From assembly GCA_021775255.1 (NCBI GenBank), contig JAJFIA010000012.1:26482-90481 (forward strand): a stretch of 64,000 nucleotides of DNA, in the 5' to 3' direction. Below the pieces are notes generated by a model. The model was not told where the DNA came from. It did no database searches and saw nothing but the letters and a program-made list of their open reading frames with translations. The translations under genes were made by a program, and so were the position numbers. The DNA comes from Roseovarius sp. Lineage in GTDB: Bacteria; Pseudomonadota; Alphaproteobacteria; Rhodobacterales; Rhodobacteraceae. Numbering within the stretch: the first letter of the stretch is position 1; each line of letters opens with the position of its first letter. Below are positions 42,985 through 51,752 of this stretch, piece after piece.

Positions 42985-44151
42985 TCAGTAGGATTTTGGC
43001 AACCCAAGCGCCTTTTCGGCAATGAACGACATCAGCATATGCGGCGTCACCGGTACGATGTGGAACAACAACGCCTCGCGGACCAGCCGCTCAACATGAT
43101 ATTCCTTGGCGTATCCAAAACCGCCAAACGTCATCTGCGCCGTCTGCGTCGCCTCCACTGCGGCTTCCGCTGCCAGCAGCTTTGCAGCATTCGCCTCGAC
43201 ACCACATGGCTCGCCCGCATCATACAGAGCCGCGGCATGCATCACCATCAGATTGGCGGATTCGACCCTGGCCCAGGCTTTGGCAAGCGGATGCTGGATG
43301 CCCTGATTCTGCCCGATCGGACGGCCGAAGACATGTCGCTCCTTTGCATATTCCGACGCCCGTTTGATCGCGTTTCGCGCAATGCCGACGCATTCCGCCG
43401 CCACCAGTATGCGTTCGGGATTCAGACCGTGTAGGATCTGGCGGAACCCTTGGCCTTCTTCGCCGATCATATCCTCGGCTGGAACAGGCAGCCCGTCGAT
43501 GAACACCTCATTGGAATCTACCGCTTTGCGGCCCATTTTTTCGATCTCGCGCACGTCCACAAAGGTCCGGTCCAGCGTCGTGTAAAACAGGGTCAACCCC
43601 TCGGTGGGCTTTGTCACCTCTTCCAGCGGCGTGGTGCGGGCCAACAACAGCATCTTGTGAGCCACCTGCGCGGTTGAAATCCAGACCTTCTGGCCATGCA
43701 CCACATACCGGTCGCCCTGTCGGATTGCCCGTGTCTTGAGCTTTGTTGTATCCAGCCCCGTCGTCGGTTCGGTTACCGCAAAACAGGCCTTTTCGCGCCC
43801 CTCCAGAAGCGGCACCAGCATCCGCTGTTTTTGCTCCGGGGTGCCGAATTTTACCACTGGATTGAGCCCGAAAATGTTCATGTGGATGGCCGACGCACCG
43901 CTGGCACCACCGCCCGATTCCGCGATGGCCTGCATCATGATTGCCGCCTCGGTTATGCCCAGTCCGGCACCGCCGACCTCTTCCGGCAATGCGATACCCA
44001 GCCAGCCGCCATCCGCCAAAGCCTTGTGTAAGTCGTGGGGGAAGCCCCCATTGCGGTCTTTTTCAAGCCAGTATTCATCATCGAAATCGGCACAGATACG
44101 CAAAACGGTGTCGCGGATTTCCTGCTGCGCCTCAGTATACCGATAAGTCAT
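42985..44151 (-). CDS. Acyl-CoA dehydrogenase
   Basis: A 388-residue acyl-CoA dehydrogenase with CFAVTEPTTGLDTTKLKT, GQKVWISTAQVAHK, LNPERILVAAECVG (probable catalytic Glu) and FGGFGYAKEYHVERLVREALLF. It closely parallels the enzyme at 18738 (same TEPTTGxDTTKLKT and GQKVWIS text), so the two are likely paralogs by duplication within the island. Its start overlaps the stop of the CaiB gene by 4 bases. The electron acceptor would be the ETF at 31277-32961. The substrate is unknown, probably a branched acyl-CoA. Confidence 0.86.
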   Translation of the reverse strand: MTYRYTEAQQEIRDTVLRICADFDDEYWLEKDRNGGFPHDLHKALADGGWLGIALPEEVGGAGLGITEAAIMMQAIAESGGGASGASAIHMNIFGLNPVVKFGTPEQKQRMLVPLLEGREKACFAVTEPTTGLDTTKLKTRAIRQGDRYVVHGQKVWISTAQVAHKMLLLARTTPLEEVTKPTEGLTLFYTTLDRTFVDVREIEKMGRKAVDSNEVFIDGLPVPAEDMIGEEGQGFRQILHGLNPERILVAAECVGIARNAIKRASEYAKERHVFGRPIGQNQGIQHPLAKAWARVESANLMVMHAAALYDAGEPCGVEANAAKLLAAEAAVEATQTAQMTFGGFGYAKEYHVERLVREALLFHIVPVTPHMLMSFIAEKALGLPKSY

Positions 44152-45371
44152 GCTTTTTCCTCGGATTCTTGCGGCATGCCCACCACCCCTGACGAGGCCA
44201 GCGCCGCGATTTCTTGTTCGTTCAAACCCAGATCGCGCAACACTGCGTGGCTGTCGGCGGCCTCGGCACGGCCAAGCCAGCGTACGCTTCCCGGCGTGTC
44301 TGACAGGTGCGGCACCGCGCCGACCACCCGTGTCTGTTCTCCCGCTACATCCACGATGTCGCCGCGATGGGCGATCTGCGGATGGTTCACGATATCCTCG
44401 ACGCTCAAAACCCTCGCAGCAACCGCGTCGTTTTTTGTAAACTCGGCCTGCACAGTGTCAAAATCACGCGCCCCAATGAACTTCTGAAGCGCGTCAAAAA
44501 CCTCGGCCATATTGGCGCTGATCCCGGCCATTGTGGCAAAGCGCGGATTGTCGGCAAATGCATCCCCGGCCGCCGTGCGCAACAGACGCCGAGCGGTTTC
44601 TGCCCCGCCTGCGGATACCGTGACCCAGACACCGTCGCTGGTGCGGAACATACCGCCGGGGGCAAAGTCCATCGGTTGGCGAAGACCGTTGCGCAGCGGC
44701 GACACGGCCGCGCCTGTCAGCGCCGGTACGTGATAGTCGATCAGCCGCAACAGCCCCTCGAACACCGCGAGGTCGATGACCTGCCCTTTTGCGGTTCCAT
44801 TGCCACGCGCGTGCAGCGCCAGCATGACACCCAGTGCGCCCATCAGCCCGGTGGTCGAATCCGCCGCCGGAAACCCTGGATGCATCGGCGGCCCGTTGGG
44901 GTATCCCGTCAGATGTGCCAATCCGCTCATGGCTTCGGCTGCGCGACCAAAGGCCGGCGTCTTTTTCATCGGGCCTTCCTGCCCATAGCCCGAAATACGC
45001 AGGATGATCAGATCCGGGTTCCATCTGTGCAACACGTCGGGTCCGATATCAGCGCGTTCCAGCACGCCGGGCCGGAAATTCTCAACTAAAACATCACTGG
45101 CTTCGACCATGCGGCGCAGAATTGCGCGTCCTTCAGGGGTCTTCCAGTTAAGCGCCAAAATGCGTTTGTTGCGCGCCAGTGTTTTCCACCACACACCCAG
45201 CCCGTCATCCTGCGCCTTGGGGCCGAGATCGCGCATCATGTCACCGCCGCGCGGGTTTTCGACCTTGATCACCTCGGCACCGAAATCGGCCAACAAAGTC
45301 GCCGCCAGCGGTCCGGCGATCACATGACCAAGTTCGATGATACTAATGTTTTTCAACGGTCCTTGTGACAC
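44148..45371 (-). CDS. CaiB/BaiF-family CoA-transferase
   Basis: A family III CoA-transferase of about 407 residues. I favour the GTG start at 45371 (MSQGPLKNISIIELG), which has AAGGAG 9 bases upstream. The in-frame ATG at 45392 has no ribosome site, and the Shine-Dalgarno would lie inside the coding region. Motifs are GHVIAGPLAATLLADFGAEV, LARNKRILALNWKTPEGR and the catalytic-Asp region, which reads PAFGRAAEAMSGLAHLTG with Gly-Arg where Asp is usual. The catalytic Asp therefore appears missing, so transferase activity is uncertain. AMACR-type histidine is also absent. The operon neighbours are a dehydrogenase and an SDR. Confidence 0.78.
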   Translation of the reverse strand: MSQGPLKNISIIELGHVIAGPLAATLLADFGAEVIKVENPRGGDMMRDLGPKAQDDGLGVWWKTLARNKRILALNWKTPEGRAILRRMVEASDVLVENFRPGVLERADIGPDVLHRWNPDLIILRISGYGQEGPMKKTPAFGRAAEAMSGLAHLTGYPNGPPMHPGFPAADSTTGLMGALGVMLALHARGNGTAKGQVIDLAVFEGLLRLIDYHVPALTGAAVSPLRNGLRQPMDFAPGGMFRTSDGVWVTVSAGGAETARRLLRTAAGDAFADNPRFATMAGISANMAEVFDALQKFIGARDFDTVQAEFTKNDAVAARVLSVEDIVNHPQIAHRGDIVDVAGEQTRVVGAVPHLSDTPGSVRWLGRAEAADSHAVLRDLGLNEQEIAALASSGVVGMPQESEEKA

Positions 45372-45409
45372 GCACACACTCTCCTTGGTCATTCAACAGC
45401 GGCGGCTAT

Positions 45410-46240
45410 TTAGATTACAAAACCCCCGCCGCAGATCACATATTGCCCGGAAATGAAGTTCGATTCCGGCGCACAAAACAGATAGACAGCCCCTGCGGCT
45501 TCCTCGGGTGTGCCGACACGGCCCAGTGGAATAGACGTTTCCATCTGGCTTAACAGATCGGGGCTGACACCGACGCGGATGTCCTTGCCTTCAACCTTGA
45601 TCGTGCTGTCCCCCTTGGCGCTGCCTTCGGTCAGGCGCGTGCGGATCGGGCCAAAGGCCACGGCATTGACGTTGACCTTGTATCGGCCCCACTCTTTTGC
45701 CATCGTTCTGGTCAGTCCGATGATGCCGGCCTTGGCAGCAGAATAGTTGATCTGCCCCGCGTTGCCGCCGGTTCCGGCGATGGACGAAATATTCACAACC
45801 TTGCGAAACACTTCCTGCCCCGCTTCAGCTTCGGCGCGGGCCTTGTCGCGGAACACTGGCGCGGCGGCTCTAAGAATCTGAAAGGGTGCTGTCAGATGAA
45901 CATCTATGATGGCATGCCATTGCTCATCCGTCATTTTCTGGACTACGCTGTCCCAAGTATAGCCCGCGTTGTTAACGATTATGTCCAGCCCGCCGAAGGC
46001 ATTAACGCCGGTATCAACGAACCGTTGGGCAAAGCCATCTTCGGTCACCGACCCGGCGCAGATCGCGGCCTCACCGCCCATGTCACGGATCATTTCAGCG
46101 GTTTGCGCCGCCGGATCCGCATCCAGATCGTTGACCACGATCCGCGCACCTTCGGAGGCCAATTTCAAAGCGATCTCGCGGCCAATGCCGCGTCCAGATC
46201 CGGATACCAGCGCGACGCGCCCGTCAAGCCTAGCTGTCAT
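45410..46240 (-). CDS. SDR-family 3-hydroxyacyl-CoA dehydrogenase/3-oxoacyl reductase-like
   Basis: A 276-residue classical SDR. The start at 46240 (MTARLDGRVALVSG) has GGAGG 6 bases upstream. SGSGRGIG (residues about 13-20), NNAGYTWD and catalytic NYSAAKAG are intact, unlike the two DECR-like SDRs at 41544 and 51753. It would oxidise a 3-hydroxyacyl-CoA to the 3-keto compound just before the SCPx-type thiolase whose gene precedes it in the operon. The substrate is inferred from this order only. Confidence 0.84.
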   Translation of the reverse strand: MTARLDGRVALVSGSGRGIGREIALKLASEGARIVVNDLDADPAAQTAEMIRDMGGEAAICAGSVTEDGFAQRFVDTGVNAFGGLDIIVNNAGYTWDSVVQKMTDEQWHAIIDVHLTAPFQILRAAAPVFRDKARAEAEAGQEVFRKVVNISSIAGTGGNAGQINYSAAKAGIIGLTRTMAKEWGRYKVNVNAVAFGPIRTRLTEGSAKGDSTIKVEGKDIRVGVSPDLLSQMETSIPLGRVGTPEEAAGAVYLFCAPESNFISGQYVICGGGFVI

Positions 46241-46283
46241 GTCTGTCCTCCCCAACCACAGCGTCCGTGCAAATGCGCCGCCC

Positions 46284-47468
46284 TCATACCGCCTCGTACA
46301 GCGTCACGACACAAGCGCCCCCTAGGCCCAGATTATGTTGAAGCGCCAGCCGCGCCCCCGAAACCTGCCGGGCATCGGCCGTGCCGCGCAATTGCTGCAC
46401 TAGCTCGGTGCATTGCGCGAGGCCCGTGGCCCCCAACGGGTGCCCTTTAGACAAAAGTCCGCCCGACGGATTGGTTACATATTTGCCGCCATAGGTATTG
46501 TCGCCATCATCAACGAACTTTCCGGCCTCGCCACGACCGCAAAGGCCAAGCGCCTCGTAGGTGATCAACTCATTATGGGCAAAACAGTCATGCAGCTCGA
46601 CGACGTTGATGTCTTCGGGGCCGATGCCTGCGGCCTCATAGACCTGATTGGCGGCCTTTTTAGCCATGCTGGCGCCAACAACCTCGCGCATATCGTGGGC
46701 ATTGAAGGTTTCCGGCCCGTCGGTGGTCATCGCCTGTGCCGCAATCCGGACAGAGGAATCCAGCCCGTGTTTGTCGGCAAACGCCTTTGAACAGATAATT
46801 GCCGCCGCCGCGCCGCAGGTCGGCGGGCAAGCCATCAACCGAGTCATGACACCGGGCCAAACCACTTTGGCGGCCAGAACCTCTTCGGCGGTTACCTCAG
46901 TGCGAAACAGGGCGACCGGGTTTTTTGAGGCGTGCCGACTAGACTTGGCGCGGATCTTGGCGAATGTTTCCAAGGTGGTGCCAAACTCGTCCATATGCGC
47001 CTTGCCGGCACCGCCGAAATACCGCAGCGCCAGCGGGATCTCAGGACTGCCAACCAGATCGTCGGTTTCGTCGTCAAACGATTGGAATGGGCTTACCCGA
47101 TCCTCGAACACCGACCCGATCGCGCCAGGCTTCATCTGCTCAAATCCTAAGGCCAGAACGCACTCGACCGCCCCACTTTCAACGGCCTGACGCGCCAGAA
47201 AAAGCGCTGATGACCCTGTGGAGCAGTTGTTGTTGACGTTCAGAATCGGAATGCCGGTCATGCCCACTTGATACAAGGCCCGCTGACCGCAGGTGCTGTC
47301 ACCATAAACATAGCCGACATAGGCCTGCTGGATCAGGTCGTAGGACAATCCGGCATCCTGCAGCGCGCTGCGGGTGGCCTTTGCCGCCATCACGTCATAG
47401 CTTTCCGACGCGCCGGGTTTCTGAAAGGGGACCATTCCGACCCCGGTTACATAAGCCTTGGTGGACAT
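46284..47468 (-). CDS. SCPx-type thiolase (propanoyl-CoA acyltransferase-like)
   Basis: A 394-residue SCP2-type thiolase with all catalytic groups: nucleophilic Cys in NVNNNCSTGSSAL (residue about 82), His in GGLLSKGHPLGATG and the second Cys in LGLGGACVVTLY. Unlike the paralog at 28395 it should be a working 3-ketoacyl-CoA thiolase. The SCPx type accepts alpha-methyl-branched 3-ketoacyl-CoA and releases propionyl-CoA. It is the first gene of a five-gene minus operon with GGGAGG 6 bases before the ATG, and is controlled by the operator at 47534. It agrees with the AMACR-type racemase in pointing to methyl-branched chains. Confidence 0.9.
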   Translation of the reverse strand: MSTKAYVTGVGMVPFQKPGASESYDVMAAKATRSALQDAGLSYDLIQQAYVGYVYGDSTCGQRALYQVGMTGIPILNVNNNCSTGSSALFLARQAVESGAVECVLALGFEQMKPGAIGSVFEDRVSPFQSFDDETDDLVGSPEIPLALRYFGGAGKAHMDEFGTTLETFAKIRAKSSRHASKNPVALFRTEVTAEEVLAAKVVWPGVMTRLMACPPTCGAAAAIICSKAFADKHGLDSSVRIAAQAMTTDGPETFNAHDMREVVGASMAKKAANQVYEAAGIGPEDINVVELHDCFAHNELITYEALGLCGRGEAGKFVDDGDNTYGGKYVTNPSGGLLSKGHPLGATGLAQCTELVQQLRGTADARQVSGARLALQHNLGLGGACVVTLYEAV

Positions 47469-47522
47469 TGAAGCCTCCCATGATCAAAATCAGTTTATTG
47501 TACGTATAGGACGGAAACGGTA

Positions 47523-47558
47523 TTGGAATTTATCTAACACATGTTAGAATAATTGCAA
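47523..47558. promoter_or_regulatory. Near-symmetric bidirectional promoter with operator copy 6 (CTAACA-CA-TGTTAG)
   Basis: The operator is at 47534-47547 with perfect arms. Plus strand: TTGGAA (47523-47528), 16-bp spacer, TAGAAT (47545-47550), driving the ligase at 47575. Minus strand: TTGCAA (47558-47553), 16-bp spacer, TAGATA (47536-47531), driving the thiolase operon at 47468. The 18-base arms match at 15 positions, so this is a degenerate form of the 38-bp palindrome at 29959. Confidence 0.85.
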
Positions 47559-47574
47559 TAGGTGGAGAAAAGCT

Positions 47575-49179
47575 ATGTGCAAGGCCCCTCTGAACCAGTT
47601 GAGCAGCGGCACCGTAGCGTCCCTCGGACATGCACCTCAAAGCGCATCACGGACGGATGTTTACCAGCTTTTCCGCAATCGTGGGTCAGCTTTACCAGAT
47701 GCCATCGCAATCGAGGACTCTGACGAACGGACGACTTATGCCGCTTTGCTTTGTCGTGTCGACCAGCTGGCCGGGCACTTCGCGGGACTCGGCCTGAACA
47801 CCGGAGAGCGAATCGCAGTATTGTCACGCAACCGACGCGAATATGTCGAGGTCCAACTGGCCGCCGCCGCCACGGGCTTGATCGTCGCTTGCCTGAACTG
47901 GCGGCTTCTGGCCGCGGAATTGCGCCATTGCGTAACTCTGGTTTCCCCGCGCCTGATTATTACCGAACTCGATCTGCAGGAATTGCTCGACCAGACCCCG
48001 AATATCCCGACACTGACCTTGGGCCGCGAATACGAGGACGCCCTGACGCAGGCCCCCCATTTCACCCCGGTCCCACAAGACCCCGAAAACGGGCTGGTCA
48101 TTCTGTATACCAGCGGCACCACTGGCCTGCCCAAGGGGGCAGTCCTAAGCCATCGAGCGATGATTGCCCGCGCGTCAGTCTTTGCCGCCGAACTAGGCCT
48201 TGCCCCAACGGACGCATTTGTCGCTTGGGCTCCAATGTTTCATATGGCCTCGACCGATCACGCTCTGTCCACGCTTTTGCGCGGTGGCACCGTAGTTATG
48301 ATCGACGGCTATGATCCGGAAGCTATATGCAGGTCCATTGAAACGCATCGCATTGGCTGGCTGGTTCTGATCCCCGGCATGATCGAATCATTCATCGCCC
48401 ATTTTAAAGAAAAAGGAATTACACCCATAGGTATTCGAGTCTGCGGTGCCATGGCAGATCTAGTTCCGCCGCATCAGATCTCCGAGATTACCACGTTATT
48501 GAATGCGCCTTATCTGAACAGTTTTGGCTCTACCGAAACCGGGTTGCCACCCGCCACGCGCTCTACAATCCCGATTGGCGTAACGCCTCAAACCCTGTCC
48601 AAGCAAATTAGCGCATTTTGTGAAATACGTCTGGTTGACGAAACCGACCAGGACGTGCCTGTCGGCACCCCCGGAGAGCTGTTGATGCGCGGGCCGACGT
48701 TGTTTTCCGGCTATTGGAATGCCGACGCCACCAATACCGAGGCGTTTCGCGATGGTTGGTTCCACTTGGGCGACGTGTTCCGACGCAATGCAGACGGAAC
48801 ACTGGGTTTCGCTGACCGGGCGAAATATCTCATCAAGACCGGCGGCGAAAACGTCTACCCCGCCGAGATCGAACGCGTGCTGATGGCCGATCCCAACGTC
48901 ACCGACGCAGCCGTAGTCCGGGTGCCTGACGATCGCTGGGGCGAAGCGCCGGTGGCTTTTGTCTCACGCTCTGGCGACACTGCAACCCAGGACACGCTAA
49001 TGGCCGCCTGCCGCGCCTCGCTCGCGACCTACAAGTTACCCCGCGAAATTCACTTTATTGCCTTTGAGGATTTTCCAAGGTCAACCAGCGGTAAAATCCA
49101 GCGGCACGTTCTGGAATCGTCATTACGCGCCGATCCAGGGGCAATCGAATTGCAAGAGCTAACCCGACCGGAAACGTAG
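47575..49179 (+). CDS. Class I acyl-CoA ligase (FadD-like)
   Basis: A 534-residue adenylating ligase with P-loop YTSGTTGLPKGAVLSH, substrate region APMFHMASTDH, GSTETGLPPA, hinge GFADRAKYLIKTGGENVYP and C-terminal RSTSGKIQRHVL with the catalytic Lys. The length and motifs fit medium- or long-chain and aromatic-acid-type ligases. GGAGAAAAGCT precedes the ATG. It forms its own plus unit ended by the terminator at 49218. It is a second or alternative activating enzyme for the substrate or a released acid intermediate. Confidence 0.88.
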   Translation: MCKAPLNQLSSGTVASLGHAPQSASRTDVYQLFRNRGSALPDAIAIEDSDERTTYAALLCRVDQLAGHFAGLGLNTGERIAVLSRNRREYVEVQLAAAATGLIVACLNWRLLAAELRHCVTLVSPRLIITELDLQELLDQTPNIPTLTLGREYEDALTQAPHFTPVPQDPENGLVILYTSGTTGLPKGAVLSHRAMIARASVFAAELGLAPTDAFVAWAPMFHMASTDHALSTLLRGGTVVMIDGYDPEAICRSIETHRIGWLVLIPGMIESFIAHFKEKGITPIGIRVCGAMADLVPPHQISEITTLLNAPYLNSFGSTETGLPPATRSTIPIGVTPQTLSKQISAFCEIRLVDETDQDVPVGTPGELLMRGPTLFSGYWNADATNTEAFRDGWFHLGDVFRRNADGTLGFADRAKYLIKTGGENVYPAEIERVLMADPNVTDAAVVRVPDDRWGEAPVAFVSRSGDTATQDTLMAACRASLATYKLPREIHFIAFEDFPRSTSGKIQRHVLESSLRADPGAIELQELTRPET

Positions 49180-49217
49180 ATCGTTCATGAAAGCTTCAAC
49201 ATTGGCAAAGATACTCT

Positions 49218-49260
49218 GCCGACGTTGCGGCTTGGCGTAACGTCGGCTCTTGATCTTTTT
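49218..49260 (+). terminator. Terminator after the ligase gene
   Basis: Perfect 9-bp stem GCCGACGTT / AACGTCGGC with a 12-base loop (49218-49247) and a following T-rich run up to 49261. It separates the ligase unit from the next operon, whose operator starts at 49262. Confidence 0.75.
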
Positions 49261-49278
49261 TCTAACATATGTTTGATT
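49250..49278 (+). promoter_or_regulatory. Promoter with operator copy 7 (CTAACA-TA-TGTTTG at 49262-49275)
   Basis: One mismatch in the right arm. TTGATC (49250-49255), a 17-bp spacer and TTGATT (49273-49278) form a weaker promoter for the operon starting at 49322. It abuts the terminator hairpin and its T-run, so the two elements partly share sequence. Confidence 0.7.
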
Positions 49279-49321
49279 TTCCTTGATGGCCAGACAACGG
49301 GTCCATTCCGGAAGGACGAAA

Positions 49322-50536
49322 ATGAACGCTCACACTGGACCGTCGATTGAAGATATCGCCGCGATCAAAGCCAATTACGCCCTGAACGACGAACAGCGCG
49401 CCATCATCGACCATGTCGATCGTGTGGCGCGTGAAATCCTGCATCCGTTACAGGAAAAGATGGATGCCGAGGAATGGTGGCCAGAAGATCTATTTTCAAA
49501 AATGGGAGAGCTGGGCCTGCTGGGGATTACGGCACCGGTTGAACTCGGCGGCAGCGGCCAGGATGAGTTCACTCAGGCCCTGGTGTCGGAAATCTTGTCG
49601 AAATGGAACCCGGCCGTGGGTCTGTCACACGGGGCGCATGACAATCTGTGTCTGAACAACCTTCTGCGCAACGGGTCGCAAGGCCAGATCGAACAATACG
49701 TTCCCGGCCTGTGCAACGGCACACTGGTCGGAGCGCTTGGACTGACAGAGCCGGGTGCCGGGTCGGACGCACTGGGGTCTATGGCGACGACTGCGGTGCG
49801 CGACGGCGACGACTATGTGCTGAACGGCACCAAAATCTATATCACCAATGGACCGATCGCAGATATCGTCCTCGTTTATGCCAAGACCGACAAATCCAAA
49901 GGTGCCAAGGGCATTTCCGCCTTTATTGTCGAAACGGCTACACCCGGCTTCACGGTGGCGCAGAAACTCGACAAAATGGGCTTTCGCGGCTCTCCCACTG
50001 GCGAGCTTGTTTTCCAGGATTGCCGCGTGCCCGCCGGTAATATGATCGGGGCGGAAAACACTGGCGTTTCAGTGGTAATGAGTGGGCTGGACCTAGAGCG
50101 CGCCATGGTTGCGTCAATGTGCGTGGGTATGGCCGAACGGGCATTGGAACTGGCACTGGAATACTCGCAGCTGCGTGAGCAGTTCGGCAAGCCAATTTCA
50201 CAGTTCCAGATGATGCAGTCCAAACTGGCCGAAATTTATGTCGATGTCGAAAGCGCGCGCGCCATGAGCTATCGCGCGCTGGCCGCCTGTGTTGGCTTGC
50301 CAAGAGGCGCGGGCGGGCGCGGTGAAATTCACAAGCTAACTGCCGCTGCCTGCCTTTATGCCGCCGAAGCCTTCAACCGGTCTGTCACAGCAGCCTGCCA
50401 CATCCATGGTGGGTCCGGCTATATGCAAGACACTGAGATCAACCGCCTGTACCGCGCCAACAAGCTGTTGGAGATCGGTGCCGGCACGAGCGAGGTGCGT
50501 AAGATCATCATCGCCGAAGAACTTTTGCGCGGATAG
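49322..50536 (+). CDS. Isovaleryl-CoA-dehydrogenase-like acyl-CoA dehydrogenase
   Basis: A 404-residue acyl-CoA dehydrogenase. The start at 49322 (MNAHTGPSIED) has AAGGA 6 bases upstream. Motifs are LGLTEPGAGSDALGSM, GTKIYITNGPIAD, MSGLDLERAMVA (catalytic Glu in the isovaleryl-CoA dehydrogenase position) and HGGSGYMQDTEINRLYR with EIGAGTSEVRKII at the end. It is closely similar to the next gene and probably a tandem duplicate. It would form 2-enoyl-CoA from a 3-methyl-branched acyl-CoA, the step before the carboxylase at 11225-14864. Confidence 0.88.
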   Translation: MNAHTGPSIEDIAAIKANYALNDEQRAIIDHVDRVAREILHPLQEKMDAEEWWPEDLFSKMGELGLLGITAPVELGGSGQDEFTQALVSEILSKWNPAVGLSHGAHDNLCLNNLLRNGSQGQIEQYVPGLCNGTLVGALGLTEPGAGSDALGSMATTAVRDGDDYVLNGTKIYITNGPIADIVLVYAKTDKSKGAKGISAFIVETATPGFTVAQKLDKMGFRGSPTGELVFQDCRVPAGNMIGAENTGVSVVMSGLDLERAMVASMCVGMAERALELALEYSQLREQFGKPISQFQMMQSKLAEIYVDVESARAMSYRALAACVGLPRGAGGRGEIHKLTAAACLYAAEAFNRSVTAACHIHGGSGYMQDTEINRLYRANKLLEIGAGTSEVRKIIIAEELLRG

Positions 50537-50546
50537 GAGCAAGAAC

Positions 50547-51740
50547 ATGACCACGCATCTGCGCAACAACGCACCCAGCCACTTTGTCACCACCGACCAA
50601 CAGGCCCTTGCTGATCAGGCCTACCGATTTTTCCAGTCTGAATTCCACCACCTGAACGCAGAAATGGATGACACTGACGACCTGCCCGCATCGGTTTTCC
50701 CGAAGCTGGGGGAGATGGGGTATCTTGGCTTAAATGTTTCGCCCGAATACGGCGGTGCCGGGCTCGATTTTACATCGGCGTGTGTCATCACCGAAGAGCT
50801 GTCTCGTGCAAACGCCGCGATCGGCCTTAGCCAGGTCGCGCATGACAATCTGTGCGTCAACAACATTTATCGTAACGCCAATGATGAACTGCGGCGCAAA
50901 TACTTGCCGGGGCTATGTGAAGGCAAACTGATCGGTGCATTGGGGCTGACCGAACCGGGTGCCGGGTCGGACGCCCTAGGCTCGATGCGCACCACCGCCC
51001 GCAAGGATGGCGGCGACTATGTTCTGAACGGCACCAAAATCTATATCACCAACGGTCCGATCGCAGACATCATTCTTGTTTACGCCAAAACCTCGCCCGA
51101 AAAAGGTGCCAAGGGGATTTCTGCGTTCATCGTTGAAGCGGGGACACCCGGCTTCAAAGTCGCTCAAAAGCTGAACAAAATGGGCTTTCGCGGCTCGCCT
51201 ACCGGCGAGTTGGTTTTTGATGAGTGCCGTGTCCCCGTGGAAAATATGGTGGGCCTGCCCGATACAGGCGTTGCCATCACCATGAGCGGGCTTGATCTAG
51301 AGCGCGCAATTGTCTGTTTTAACGCAATGGGTATCGCCCGTCGCGCTCTGGAGATATCCATCGACTATGCCAAGACGCGGCAGCAATTTGGAAAGCCAAT
51401 CGCCAGTTTCCAGATGGTTCAGGGGATGTTGGCCGACATGTACACAGAAATAGAGGTCGCCCGGACGCTGTCCTTTCGTACTGCGGCAATGTGTGAGGGT
51501 CTCGAAGAGGGCGCAGGTGGGCGCGGTGAGATTCACAAATTGACCGCTGCTGCGGTTTTTAAAGCCGCTGCGGCGACATCGTTTGTGCTGGACAGGGCGG
51601 TGCAAATTCACGGTGGCGCGGGCTATATGCGCGACACCGAGGTTAACCGGCTCTACCGCACTGGCCGGGTTCTCGAGGTCGGTGCAGGCACGCAGGAAGT
51701 GCGCAAGCTGATCATCGCTGGCGAACTTCTGAAAAACTGA
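50547..51740 (+). CDS. Isovaleryl-CoA-dehydrogenase-like acyl-CoA dehydrogenase, second copy
   Basis: A 397-residue dehydrogenase. The start at 50547 (MTTHLRNNAPSHF) has AGGAG 7 bases upstream. It shares the same text as its neighbour: LGLTEPGAGSDALGSM, GTKIYITNGPIAD, KMGFRGSPTGELVF, MSGLDLERAIV and GAGTQEVRKLI. The pair are tandem paralogs and may have split substrates or form a heteromer. Both retain the Glu of LDLER, so both can be active. The gap to the first gene is 10 bases, and the SDR follows 12 bases downstream. Confidence 0.88.
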   Translation: MTTHLRNNAPSHFVTTDQQALADQAYRFFQSEFHHLNAEMDDTDDLPASVFPKLGEMGYLGLNVSPEYGGAGLDFTSACVITEELSRANAAIGLSQVAHDNLCVNNIYRNANDELRRKYLPGLCEGKLIGALGLTEPGAGSDALGSMRTTARKDGGDYVLNGTKIYITNGPIADIILVYAKTSPEKGAKGISAFIVEAGTPGFKVAQKLNKMGFRGSPTGELVFDECRVPVENMVGLPDTGVAITMSGLDLERAIVCFNAMGIARRALEISIDYAKTRQQFGKPIASFQMVQGMLADMYTEIEVARTLSFRTAAMCEGLEEGAGGRGEIHKLTAAAVFKAAAATSFVLDRAVQIHGGAGYMRDTEVNRLYRTGRVLEVGAGTQEVRKLIIAGELLKN

Positions 51741-51752
51741 TGGGGTAGCAAC

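Noticed and set aside
810..49275. Reading the operator as a KstR-type steroid-regulon motif
   Set aside because: As I recall it, the KstR motif has AAC-N2-GTT; here the spacing is AAC-N4-GTT and the outer bases differ, so it is a different operator.
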